Shown here: piece after piece, positions 15,633-23,201 of the stretch
How the letters are laid out: every line of letters starts with the position of its first letter
Numbering within the stretch: the stretch's first letter is position 1
Source of the DNA: Gammaproteobacteria bacterium
GTDB taxonomy: Bacteria > Pseudomonadota > Gammaproteobacteria > Enterobacterales > Psychrobiaceae
DNA: 48,195 nucleotides
Assembly: GCA_013214965.1 (NCBI GenBank)
Contig: JABSRU010000033.1
Span: 1 to 48,195, forward strand
Direction of reading: 5' to 3'
Program-made: the position numbers and the translations under genes
The notes under the pieces: model-generated
The model's input: only the letters and a program-made list of their open reading frames with translations
Told to the model about the DNA's origin: nothing
The model's database searches: none

Positions 15633-17435
15633 TTAGAATGAGAAGTGTGCTTCATCAATCGCAGCTAGCGTGCTGTTACCCGCTTTAACCATCGCAGCGT
15701 GAGATAGAGTACGCGGTAAGATACGTGCAAAATAGAAACGAGCAGTTTCAATTTTAGCTTGGTAGAATGCGGCATTGCCTTCACCTTCAGTGAGCTTACG
15801 TTGTGCAACATCGGCCATTTTAGCCCAGAAGTAAGCAAGCGTGACGTAACCAGAATACATCAGGTAATCAACTGACGCTGCACCTACTTCATCTTGGTTT
15901 TGCATCGCTTTCATCCCAACTTCCATCGTTAGTTCACCCCATTCTTTATTCAAATCGGCTAACGGTTTAGTGAATTCTTGCATCGCTGAGTTATCCGCTT
16001 GGCCTTTAACGAATTGATGAACAATTTTGGTGAAATTCTTTAATAACTCACCTTGGCTCATTAATACTTTACGACCTAATAAATCAAGTGCTTGAATACC
16101 TGTGGTACCTTCATAAAGCATCGCAATACGAGTGTCACGAACAATTTGTTCCATGCCCCATTCTGCTATAAAGCCGTGACCACCGAATACTTGTACACCG
16201 TGGTTAGCTGATTCAAAACCTGTCTCAGTCATGAAAGCTTTCATGATTGGAGTTAAGAATGATAGTAAATCTTCAGCTTGCTTACGTTCTTCAACGTTAT
16301 CACTCATGTGAGCGATATCATTTTGTTGTGCACCAAAGTAAAGCAGTGCACGGTTACCTTCGGCAAAGGCCTTTTGAGTTAACAACATCCGGCGAACATC
16401 AGGGTGAACAATGATTGGGTCAGCGACAGAGTCAGGTTGTTTAACACCGCTTAATGAACGCATTTGTAAACGATCTTTAGCATAGGCTAAAGCGCCTTGG
16501 AATGAACTTTCAGCTGCGGTTAAACCTTGAATTGCAGTGCCAATACGTGCTGTATTCATGAAAGTAAACATACAGTTTAAGCCACGGTTTTCTGTGCCAA
16601 TTAAGAAGCCTTTCGCGCCATCAAAATTCATCACACATGTTGAGTTACCATGAATTCCCATTTTATGTTCTAACGAACCACAAGTCACCGCGTTACGATC
16701 GCCAACGTTGCCTTGTGCATCGATATTAAATTTAGGCACGATAAATAAAGAGATACCTTTAGTACCTTTAGGCGCGCCGGGTAGGCGAGCCAATACGATG
16801 TGAACAATATTATCGCTCATATCGTGTTCACCAGATGAAATAAAGATTTTGGTACCGCTGATGTTATAACTGCCATCATTGTTTGGCTCTGCTTTAGTTC
16901 TTAATAGACCTAAATCTGTGCCTGCATGCGGTTCAGTTAAACACATGGTACCAGTCCACTCACCGCTGATTAATTTTGGTAAGTAGGCTTGTTTTTGCTC
17001 TTGTGTTCCGTGACTGCTTAAGGTGTTCATACAACCATGGCTTAGACCTGGGTACATGCCCCAAGACCAGTTTGCAGCACCAACCATTTCACTAATCACT
17101 GAGCCCAATGATTCCGGTAGGCCTTGACCACCAAATTCAACATCGTGTGCTAAAGAAGGCCATCCGCCTTCAACATATTGCTGATAAGCTTCTTTAAAGC
17201 CATCAGGAGTTGTTACGCTACCATCTTCATGGCGAGTACAACCTTGTTGATCACCAATTTGATTAATAGGGGATAAGATTTCTTCAGAAAACTTTGCCGC
17301 TTCAACTAAGATAGCATTCACTAAGTCTGGTGTTGCTTCTTCGCCACCAGGCAGGTTCGCGTAATGTTGTTCAAAATTTAGCACATCATTCATGACGAAT
17401 TCGATGTCTTTTAACGGCGCTTTATATTCTGGCAT
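15633..17435 (-). CDS. Acyl-CoA dehydrogenase of the long (~600 aa) DmdC-like type
   Basis: This flavoprotein oxidises acyl-CoA to trans-2-enoyl-CoA in beta-oxidation-like pathways. The 600-aa length and the C-terminal extension separate it from the 380-aa medium-chain class. It belongs to the group that includes 3-methylmercaptopropionyl-CoA dehydrogenase (DmdC) and many fatty acyl-CoA dehydrogenases of Shewanella. Visible parts are TGTMCLTEPHAGTDLGLLRT (FAD site), NGVQVFGGHGF-like HGVQVFGGHGFIAEWG, and IAMLYEGTTGIQALDLLGRK with the catalytic-base glutamate in YEGTTGIQ. Substrate chain length and any DMSP role cannot be decided. An operator-like palindrome (17463-17481) lies just upstream. 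Confidence 0.93.
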   Translation of the reverse strand: MPEYKAPLKDIEFVMNDVLNFEQHYANLPGGEEATPDLVNAILVEAAKFSEEILSPINQIGDQQGCTRHEDGSVTTPDGFKEAYQQYVEGGWPSLAHDVEFGGQGLPESLGSVISEMVGAANWSWGMYPGLSHGCMNTLSSHGTQEQKQAYLPKLISGEWTGTMCLTEPHAGTDLGLLRTKAEPNNDGSYNISGTKIFISSGEHDMSDNIVHIVLARLPGAPKGTKGISLFIVPKFNIDAQGNVGDRNAVTCGSLEHKMGIHGNSTCVMNFDGAKGFLIGTENRGLNCMFTFMNTARIGTAIQGLTAAESSFQGALAYAKDRLQMRSLSGVKQPDSVADPIIVHPDVRRMLLTQKAFAEGNRALLYFGAQQNDIAHMSDNVEERKQAEDLLSFLTPIMKAFMTETGFESANHGVQVFGGHGFIAEWGMEQIVRDTRIAMLYEGTTGIQALDLLGRKVLMSQGELLKNFTKIVHQFVKGQADNSAMQEFTKPLADLNKEWGELTMEVGMKAMQNQDEVGAASVDYLMYSGYVTLAYFWAKMADVAQRKLTEGEGNAAFYQAKIETARFYFARILPRTLSHAAMVKAGNSTLAAIDEAHFSF

Positions 17436-17462
17436 GGTAACCCCTATTCTATTTATTATTAT

Positions 17463-17481
17463 TTCAAAACGGTTGTTTGAA
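17463..17481. promoter_or_regulatory. Palindromic operator candidate upstream of the acyl-CoA dehydrogenase (PsrA-like)
   Basis: TTCAAAACGGTTGTTTGAA is a dyad of TTCAAA and TTTGAA with a 7-bp centre. It sits 28 bp upstream of the start codon and overlaps a further AAACGTTT palindrome. It resembles the TTCAAAC-N4-GTTTGAA sites of PsrA, the fatty-acid-degradation repressor in Shewanella-type bacteria, with one extra central base. Confidence 0.45.
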
Positions 17482-17681
17482 ACGTTTGTTAGTTTGATGT
17501 TAGCAATAGAAAGGGCTTTCGTATAGAGTTTTTGCTCAAATAAATGATTAAAGTGTCGAACTTTTAAGCTTATTTTTTTGATTTGTATTTATAATCAATA
17601 AGATATGATTTACTGTTGGTCTGACCTGTGACGACGGAAATAATAGCTCAGCTAACAATGACATCAGCTGAGCGTTAGTGG

Positions 17682-18317
17682 TTAGCGGGTGCCAAATACC
17701 ACAATTGTTTTGCCATGGGCTGATATAAGGCCTTGCTCCTCAAGGAGTTTTAGCACTCTACCGACCGTTTCACGTGAGCAACTGACAATTTGTCCGATCT
17801 CTTGGCGAGTAATTTTTATTTGCATACCGTCAGGGTGAGTCATCGCATCAGGTTGCTTACACAGGTTAAGTAAAGTCTGTGCTATGCGTCCAGTGACATC
17901 TAAAAAGGCTAAATCACTGACTTTTTCACTGGTATTTTGTAAGCGACCGGCGATTTGCTTTGTTAAACGCATTAATATTTCAGGATTGACCTGAATTAAC
18001 TGTTTAAATCGGGTAAAAGATACCTCAGCAATCACACAAGGCGCGCGAGTCTTAACCCAAGCTGTTCGCTCTGGTTCGTCTTCAAATAGCGCCATTTCAC
18101 CTAAAAAATCGCCTTTAGATAAGTAGGACAAAATCATCTCTTTGCCTTGCTCGTCTTTAATTAAGACTGCGACTGAGCCCTCAACGATGTAGTACAGAGT
18201 ATCGGCGGCATCACCACGATGGATTAACGTGCTTTTTTTCGGGTACTTATGTAAATGACACTGCGACAGAAACCAGTCGATTACTGGATCCTGTTGTGGT
18301 TTTTGAATTAATGACAT
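17682..18317 (-). CDS. crp: cAMP receptor protein (CRP), global transcription regulator
   Basis: The 211-aa protein has the full CRP layout. The N-terminal cyclic-nucleotide barrel includes [20 protein letters not shown], with the GE and R-T residues that contact cAMP (Thr replaces Ser84 of E. coli). The long dimer helix contains [20 protein letters not shown], with the Thr-Ser pair that contacts cAMP. The C-terminal winged helix-turn-helix is [20 protein letters not shown], with the Arg-Glu-Arg DNA-reading pattern as in E. coli (SRETVGR). In Shewanella CRP also controls anaerobic respiration. A CRP-box-like sequence about 130 bp upstream (18447-18462) suggests autoregulation. It is divergent from the TorF porin gene. 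Confidence 0.96.
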   Translation of the reverse strand: MSLIQKPQQDPVIDWFLSQCHLHKYPKKSTLIHRGDAADTLYYIVEGSVAVLIKDEQGKEMILSYLSKGDFLGEMALFEDEPERTAWVKTRAPCVIAEVSFTRFKQLIQVNPEILMRLTKQIAGRLQNTSEKVSDLAFLDVTGRIAQTLLNLCKQPDAMTHPDGMQIKITRQEIGQIVSCSRETVGRVLKLLEEQGLISAHGKTIVVFGTR

Positions 18318-18435
18318 AGACCCTCATTCAAAGTTAGTTAATCATAGAAATAGAATAGCTGAAAAACCCAGTTTGACCTAATTTTTAGCTCGACCGACTA
18401 TTTTACCTTAAAAGTATCGAGAGTGCTTAATGGTT

Positions 18436-18462
18436 TGTGACGGAAGTGTGATTTTGCGCACC
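18436..18462. promoter_or_regulatory. CRP-box-like repeats between crp and the TorF porin gene
   Basis: TGTGA at 18436 and TGTGA at 18447 are separated by 6 bp. The second is followed after 6 bp by GCACC, giving TGTGATTTTGCGCACC, a CRP site with one perfect and one 3/5 half. If TAAAAT (18400-18405, minus strand) is the crp -10 box, the site is centred near -61, a normal CRP position. Confidence 0.45.
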
Positions 18463-18476
18463 ACTACGGCTTTTAT

Positions 18477-18493
18477 TGCACTTTAATTGTGCA
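18477..18493 (+). promoter_or_regulatory. NtrC-binding site upstream of the TorF porin gene
   Basis: TGCACTTTAATTGTGCA is a 17-bp dyad of the form TGCAC-N7-GTGCA, the same form as the NtrC sites of enterobacterial glnA. It is centred about 97 bp upstream of the start predicted from the sigma-54 promoter at 18556-18571. That distance equals the one at glnA in this window. Confidence 0.75.
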
Positions 18494-18555
18494 AATGAAA
18501 GGTGGAAGGCTATAGGGTTTTATATAACCATATATAAATCAACAGTTAATAAATC

Positions 18556-18571
18556 TGGTCTGGTTTGTGCT
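18556..18571 (+). promoter_or_regulatory. Sigma-54 (RpoN) promoter of the TorF porin gene
   Basis: TGGTCTGGTTTGTGCT has GG and GC separated by exactly 10 bp and the TGG / TGC cores of the -24/-12 elements. The start would be near 18582, some 30 nt before the ATG. Confidence 0.7.
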
Positions 18572-18611
18572 TTAGTAAAGATAAATAATTATTTATTAAT
18601 GAGGAATAAAA

Positions 18612-19265
18612 ATGAGAAAATTACTATTAGTTGGTGGGCTGTTAGCACTGTTTTCTTTACATGCCCCGGTAGTTTTTGCGGTCGAAGGGCTTTCTGCTAA
18701 CGTTAGCGTGACCAATAATTATATTTGGCGTGGTATTTCTCAAACTAAGGATCAAACAGCGGTGTCTGGCGGTGTTGATTTTGCACATGGCTCTGGTGTT
18801 TATGTTGGTGCTTGGCTATCAAATGTTGATTTTGGGGATAGCACTAATTCAGAAGTCGACTTATATACTGGCTACAGTTTCAAGGTTGATCAATTTACCA
18901 TTGATTTTGGTTATTTATATTACGGTTATCCAAGCGGTGACGAACTCGATTTTAGCGAAATTTATGCCAGTGTTAATTGGGCGTTTTTAACGGTTGGTTA
19001 TAACGTGTTAGTAGATTCTGATGCCGGTGGTGACTTTGGCGATGCCGATTATGTTTTTGTTGATTTGGCCTTTGAAGTGGCTAAAGACCTTGAGTTAGCC
19101 TTCTATTACGGTCGCTCTGGTTTTTATGCCGGAGGTGACTACAGTGATTATGGCATCAGTCTGAGTAAAGGTGCATTTTCGGTATCGTTAACCGATGTCG
19201 ATGATAACGCCGTTGAATCAGGTTATTTAGTTGCTGTCTCTTATTCAATTGATTTCGATCTATAA
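18612..19265 (+). CDS. TorF-family putative outer-membrane porin (Gcw_chp type)
   Basis: This 217-aa precursor has a signal peptide (about residues 1-23, LHAPVVFA). A beta-barrel pattern of alternating aromatic and hydrophobic residues follows. The family hallmark SVTNNYIWRGISQT sits at about residues 32-45. The barrel is very acidic and Gly/Tyr-rich (DFGYLYYGYPSGDELDF) and ends in a short strand SYSIDFDL. Proteins of this family often sit beside glnK-amtB in other proteobacteria, which fits the NtrC box and sigma-54 promoter found upstream. I infer a nitrogen-starvation-induced porin for nitrogenous solutes. GAGG lies before the ATG. It is monocistronic, with a hairpin directly after the stop. 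Confidence 0.88.
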   Translation: MRKLLLVGGLLALFSLHAPVVFAVEGLSANVSVTNNYIWRGISQTKDQTAVSGGVDFAHGSGVYVGAWLSNVDFGDSTNSEVDLYTGYSFKVDQFTIDFGYLYYGYPSGDELDFSEIYASVNWAFLTVGYNVLVDSDAGGDFGDADYVFVDLAFEVAKDLELAFYYGRSGFYAGGDYSDYGISLSKGAFSVSLTDVDDNAVESGYLVAVSYSIDFDL

Positions 19266-19272
19266 ACTTTAA

Positions 19273-19310
19273 GAAGCGTAATAACCATCAGATTATTACG
19301 CTTCTCTTTG
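19273..19310 (+). terminator. Terminator of the TorF porin gene
   Basis: A perfect 12-bp stem GAAGCGTAATAA / TTATTACGCTTC with an 8-nt loop starts 8 nt after the stop codon, followed by a short pyrimidine run (TCTTTG). Confidence 0.75.
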
Positions 19311-19377
19311 AACAAAAACTAGCCCATACTGCTGTCATCCTGTAGAATCACGCTTTTTCAAATGACTTGGAATTGCA

Positions 19378-20061
19378 ATGATTGACTACCAAATTGCCCC
19401 CTCTATTTTATCTGCCGATTTTGCCCGTTTAGGCGAAGATGTTGATAAGGTATTAGCCGCTGGTGCTGATGTCGTCCACTTTGATGTGATGGACAATCAT
19501 TATGTTCCGGCTTTAAGCTTTGGTCCTGCTATTTGTAAGGCATTGCGAGATTATGGGATTACGGCCCCGATCGACGTCCATTTAATGGTGTCCCCAGTGG
19601 ATGCTCTGGTGCCTCAATTTGCTCAAGCTGGCGCATCAATTATTACGTTTCATCCGGAAGCGACTCAGCATTTAGATCGTACTTTACAACTAATTAAAGA
19701 GCAGGGCTGTCTAGCCGGTGTCGTCTTGAATCCTGGTACCCCATTGAGCTGCCTAGAGTTTATTATGGATAAACTCGATGTCATTCTATTGATGTCAGTT
19801 AACCCAGGCTATGGTGGTCAAAGTTTTATCCCATCAACCTTAGATAAATTACGTCAGGTTCGTCAATTGATCGACCAAAGTGGTCGAAATATTCGTTTGC
19901 AAGTTGATGGTGGCGTTAAAGTCGACAATATTGCTGAAATTGCAGCAGCCGGAGCAGATATGTTTGTGGCTGGTTCAGCAATTTTCAATCAACCGGATTA
20001 TAAAGTCGTTGTTGATCAAATGCGTCAACAATTAGCTAGTGTAGAGCAATCAAGAGATTAA
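19378..20061 (+). CDS. rpe: Ribulose-phosphate 3-epimerase
   Basis: This enzyme interconverts ribulose-5-phosphate and xylulose-5-phosphate in the pentose phosphate pathway. The 227-aa TIM-barrel protein shows the canonical motifs [33 protein letters not shown] (metal-binding His and Asp), [24 protein letters not shown] (phosphate loop) and [12 protein letters not shown] with the catalytic Asp. It overlaps trpS by 1 nt (TAATG). In E. coli gph (phosphoglycolate phosphatase) stands between rpe and trpS; here it is absent. Confidence 0.97.
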   Translation: MIDYQIAPSILSADFARLGEDVDKVLAAGADVVHFDVMDNHYVPALSFGPAICKALRDYGITAPIDVHLMVSPVDALVPQFAQAGASIITFHPEATQHLDRTLQLIKEQGCLAGVVLNPGTPLSCLEFIMDKLDVILLMSVNPGYGGQSFIPSTLDKLRQVRQLIDQSGRNIRLQVDGGVKVDNIAEIAAAGADMFVAGSAIFNQPDYKVVVDQMRQQLASVEQSRD

Positions 20062-21086
20062 TGATTATGTCAAAAGAGTTAGGGGCTAAGCCTGTCGTAT
20101 TAAGTGGAATTCAACCTTCGGGTGGTTTAACGATTGGTAATTACATTGGCGCAATTAGCCAATGGCTACCCATGCAGCAAGAGAACGATTGTTTTTTTAT
20201 GTTAGCCGATCTGCATGCAATAACGGTGCGTCAAGATCCTAAACTAATGCGCGAACGGGTATTTGATTGTTTAGCGATGTATATTGCTTGTGGTTTAGAT
20301 CCTAAAAAAAGCACGATATTTGTTCAGTCACAAGTGCCTGAGCATGCCCAGCTAGCGTGGATATTGAATTGTTACACCCAAATGGGTGAATTGAATCGAA
20401 TGACTCAATTTAAAGACAAATCTCAGACTCATGCGTCTAATATTAATGCCGGGCTGTTTAGTTATCCGGCATTAATGGCCGCTGATATTTTGCTTTATCA
20501 AGCAGATAAAGTGCCAGTGGGTGATGATCAAAAACAGCATTTAGAGTTAACTCGTGACGTTGCTGCTCGCTTTAATAATCTTTATGGTGATGTATTTAAA
20601 GTGCCAACACCATTTATTCCAAAAGTTGGTGCACGCATCATGAGCTTGCAAGAGCCGACGAAGAAGATGTCGAAGTCTGATGATAATCCAAATAATTTTA
20701 TTATGTTATTGGACGAACCAAAGCAAATCGCTAAAAAATTAAAGCGTGCGATGACCGATTCCGATGAACAAGCACGGATCTATTTTGATGTCGCCAATAA
20801 GCCCGGCGTGTCTAATTTACTAACTTTACTGTCTAGTGCGACCGGTAAATCGGTCGAGCAATTAGTGCCTGAATATGAAGATAAAATGTATGGGCACCTT
20901 AAGAAAGATACCGCTGATGCCGTGCTATCGTTTATTGAGCCAGTACAGCAACGTTATTTCGAATTGCGTAAAGACGAAACTGCATTGCAGGCTATCATGA
21001 AGGACTCTGCACTGCGGGCGTCGCAACGTGCTGCTATCACCTTAGCTAAAGTTTATGATGCTGTTGGTTTTATTGCTGTAAAATAG
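20061..21086 (+). CDS. trpS: Tryptophan--tRNA ligase
   Basis: This class Ic aminoacyl-tRNA synthetase charges tRNA-Trp in the cytoplasm. The class I signatures are [18 protein letters not shown] (HIGH-equivalent, TIGN) and KKMSKSDDN (KMSKS). The length of 341 aa is normal for the short bacterial form. The annotated ATG at 20061 overlaps the rpe stop; a second ATG at 20067 (MSKELGAK) may be the one used. Translation is coupled to rpe. It ends at the strong terminator at 21103-21130. Confidence 0.97.
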   Translation: MIMSKELGAKPVVLSGIQPSGGLTIGNYIGAISQWLPMQQENDCFFMLADLHAITVRQDPKLMRERVFDCLAMYIACGLDPKKSTIFVQSQVPEHAQLAWILNCYTQMGELNRMTQFKDKSQTHASNINAGLFSYPALMAADILLYQADKVPVGDDQKQHLELTRDVAARFNNLYGDVFKVPTPFIPKVGARIMSLQEPTKKMSKSDDNPNNFIMLLDEPKQIAKKLKRAMTDSDEQARIYFDVANKPGVSNLLTLLSSATGKSVEQLVPEYEDKMYGHLKKDTADAVLSFIEPVQQRYFELRKDETALQAIMKDSALRASQRAAITLAKVYDAVGFIAVK

Positions 21087-21102
21087 TCATCACTATAAAA
21101 AT

Positions 21103-21130
21103 AAAAAAAGCCGCAATAGCGGCTTTTTTT
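21103..21130. terminator. Bidirectional terminator between trpS and dsbA
   Basis: AAAAAAAGCCGC-aata-GCGGCTTTTTTT is a perfect stem with A/T runs on both sides, between convergent genes. Confidence 0.9.
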
Positions 21131-21154
21131 ATCACTGAATGAAGGTCATAAAGA

Positions 21155-21766
21155 TTAACTTTGTTTATTGGCTAAATATAGCATCAGTTCTTCAAACATT
21201 TCAGCACTGGTGATTGATTTAGTATTTACTTTATATTTACTATTAACAACAAAAGTTGGCACACCGGTAATTTGACGTTTTTTGGTGTTACGCTGCATTT
21301 TTGAAACATGAGTCTTTACCATAAAGCTGTTAGCTGCTTTATCAAATTTATCGCCGTCAATCCCATTAGCAACGAAGAACGCTTTGTAATCACTTAATGC
21401 TGGGAAAGTTTTACGCTGCTTATGAATCGCATTGAATAATGCCGGATTCATTTTTTCGCTCACTTTTAGTAAGTTAATAATCGCATAAATTTGAGTTAGC
21501 TCAGCGCCGACTTGAACGCCACCAACAAAATCGACATGATTTTTCTTAAATTTGATGTTGGCAGGAAGTACTTTTTGTAAATCGTCCACTAACGGTTCAA
21601 AACGGTAACATGCTGCACATTTGAATGAAAAAAACTCGACAATTTCCGAGCTTTTACTCGCTTTACCTTGATTGATAATATCGTAATGAACCCCTTCGAG
21701 GAACTCGGTAGCTAAAGCCAGTGGGCTAAATAGTATGGCAATTAATAGTGCGCTAATCTTTCTCAT
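21155..21766 (-). CDS. dsbA: DsbA-type periplasmic thiol:disulfide oxidoreductase with a CAAC active site
   Basis: This thioredoxin-fold protein would introduce disulfides into secreted proteins. I start at the ATG at 21766 (MRKISALLIAILF), which begins a proper signal peptide cleaved near ALA (residue 19) and has AAGGA 10 nt upstream. The frame is open 19 codons further, but without a signal-compatible start. The precursor is 203 aa. The active site is Cys50-Ala-Ala-Cys53 in FKCAACYRFEP instead of the usual CPHC, while the cis-proline loop TGVPTFVV is kept. The dipeptide controls redox potential, so activity may differ from standard DsbA. It follows srkA by 35 nt, as in E. coli. Confidence 0.9.
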   Translation of the reverse strand: MRKISALLIAILFSPLALATEFLEGVHYDIINQGKASKSSEIVEFFSFKCAACYRFEPLVDDLQKVLPANIKFKKNHVDFVGGVQVGAELTQIYAIINLLKVSEKMNPALFNAIHKQRKTFPALSDYKAFFVANGIDGDKFDKAANSFMVKTHVSKMQRNTKKRQITGVPTFVVNSKYKVNTKSITSAEMFEELMLYLANKQS

Positions 21767-21801
21767 TGATTGTATGTCCTTAAAAATTTGTAATAAGCTT
21801 A

Positions 21802-22809
21802 TCAAAATTGACTTGGTAAACAAAGGGCTGGTTGGCTAAGGGTGAATATTTGCTCTTTGATCGCGAGCACTTGTTCTTCCCAGTATTTGTCTGTGTTAAA
21901 CCATGGAAAGTTCCGTGGAAATGCCGGATCTTGCCAGCGCTTAGCGAGCCAGTACATATAGTTAACCATTCTTATTGTTCTAAGCGGCTCTATTAACTGA
22001 AGTTCTTTCATGTCGAAGTCATAAAATTCTTGATAACCTTCCAGTAAAATATCAAGTTGCAGCACTTGATTATGACGTTCTCCGTTAAGCATCATCCATA
22101 AATCTTGGATCGCTGGTCCATTAACACTGTCATCTAAATCGACAAAATGTGGTCCGGCATCAGTCCATAGAATATTACCGGGGTGACAATCACCATGAAC
22201 ACGCAAGTTTGCTAAAGTGTTAAAATCTTGCAGCTGTTCGCTAGCGAGTTTAATTAGCAGGTTTAAATCTGAATTAAAAGTCGCACGTAAATAGCTCGGA
22301 ACGCCATCGTATGTTAAGAGGAATTCCTGTGGCTGATAGAGGTAATTATCGAGCCCAAAAGAAACCCGGTGATTAAAGGATTGCCTTGATCCAACCTGAT
22401 GGATACGGCCAATGAAACGACCAACCCATTCGAGGTGATCTAGATTATCTACTTCAAATTGACGCCCACCTTGGCAGGGGAATAAGGTAAAATAAAACCC
22501 ACTGTAAATATGAAGTGTATGACCGTTAATGACCACTGGCGGTACCACCGGTAGCTCTTGTTCAAAAAGTTCGATGCTAAATTGATGCTCTTCTAAAATT
22601 TGAGCATCACTCCAACGACCAGGTCGGTAAAATTTAACGACATATCTTTTATTATCATCACAACTAAATTGGTAGACTCTGTTCTCATAGCTATTAAGTG
22701 CTAGTAGTCCAGAGCTTGGAAAGACGCCGATTGACTCAATAGCGTCTAGAATGAGATGCGGGGTCAATAAAGCGTAATCTTCGTTACATTGATGGAGTGC
22801 TGTACTCAT
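21802..22809 (-). CDS. srkA: Stress-response serine/threonine kinase SrkA (YihE)
   Basis: SrkA is an aminoglycoside-phosphotransferase-fold protein kinase that protects against stress-induced cell death in E. coli. The catalytic core is visible as NLRVHGDCHPGNILWTD (Brenner motif with the catalytic Asp and Asn) and HFVDLDDSVNGPAIQDLWMM (metal-binding Asp). I place the start at 22809 (MSTALHQCNEDY), giving 335 aa and matching the family. The frame extends 25 codons upstream into the preceding gene, but that part is not conserved-looking. It starts 2 nt after the DUF3630 stop and precedes dsbA, so DUF3630-srkA-dsbA is a likely operon. Confidence 0.93.
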   Translation of the reverse strand: MSTALHQCNEDYALLTPHLILDAIESIGVFPSSGLLALNSYENRVYQFSCDDNKRYVVKFYRPGRWSDAQILEEHQFSIELFEQELPVVPPVVINGHTLHIYSGFYFTLFPCQGGRQFEVDNLDHLEWVGRFIGRIHQVGSRQSFNHRVSFGLDNYLYQPQEFLLTYDGVPSYLRATFNSDLNLLIKLASEQLQDFNTLANLRVHGDCHPGNILWTDAGPHFVDLDDSVNGPAIQDLWMMLNGERHNQVLQLDILLEGYQEFYDFDMKELQLIEPLRTIRMVNYMYWLAKRWQDPAFPRNFPWFNTDKYWEEQVLAIKEQIFTLSQPALCLPSQF

Positions 22810-22811
22810 AT

Positions 22812-23126
22812 CTATTTCTCTAATAAGGTCGCGATAAAGTCTAATACTTCTTGATCTGCCTGGCGCTCGGTCTCTAGCCAACAACTTTCACTATTGTCTT
22901 CGTAATATAAGTTCAATCTTGTGCCCTCAAAATTAATACTCCAGTGATATAAATCGGCACCCTGTTCTTTGGTTAGGATTGTAGCATCTAGAGCCATTAC
23001 TAATTTTTGGGCTTGTTGGGAAAAATTATCCCAAGTGATTTCCCATGGTATCGTTAAATATCCTAGTTGCCTGTTAGGAGCTGCTGAGGTAAAGTTATTG
23101 ATAGACGTTAAATAATTGTTGCTCAT
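22812..23126 (-). CDS. DUF3630 family protein
   Basis: This soluble protein of 104 aa is acidic and has no signal or membrane segment. The core TWDNFSQQAQKLVMALDA and GADLYHWSINFEGTRLNLYYED, ending with CWLE, matches the DUF3630 family of Shewanella and relatives. I start at the ATG at 23126 (MSNNYLTS). The open frame reaches 23243, but the extra N-terminal residues would overlap the divergent PAS gene and are unlike the family. The function is unknown. Its stop is 2 nt from the srkA start, which implies translational coupling and possibly a link to the kinase. Confidence 0.82.
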   Translation of the reverse strand: MSNNYLTSINNFTSAAPNRQLGYLTIPWEITWDNFSQQAQKLVMALDATILTKEQGADLYHWSINFEGTRLNLYYEDNSESCWLETERQADQEVLDFIATLLEK

Positions 23127-23201
23127 AGTATTTACTTGTTTTAAGGACAAAGCGTATCGTAAATTATACATGAGTGATGGAATTTCAGGGTAGAAAAAAA
23201 G

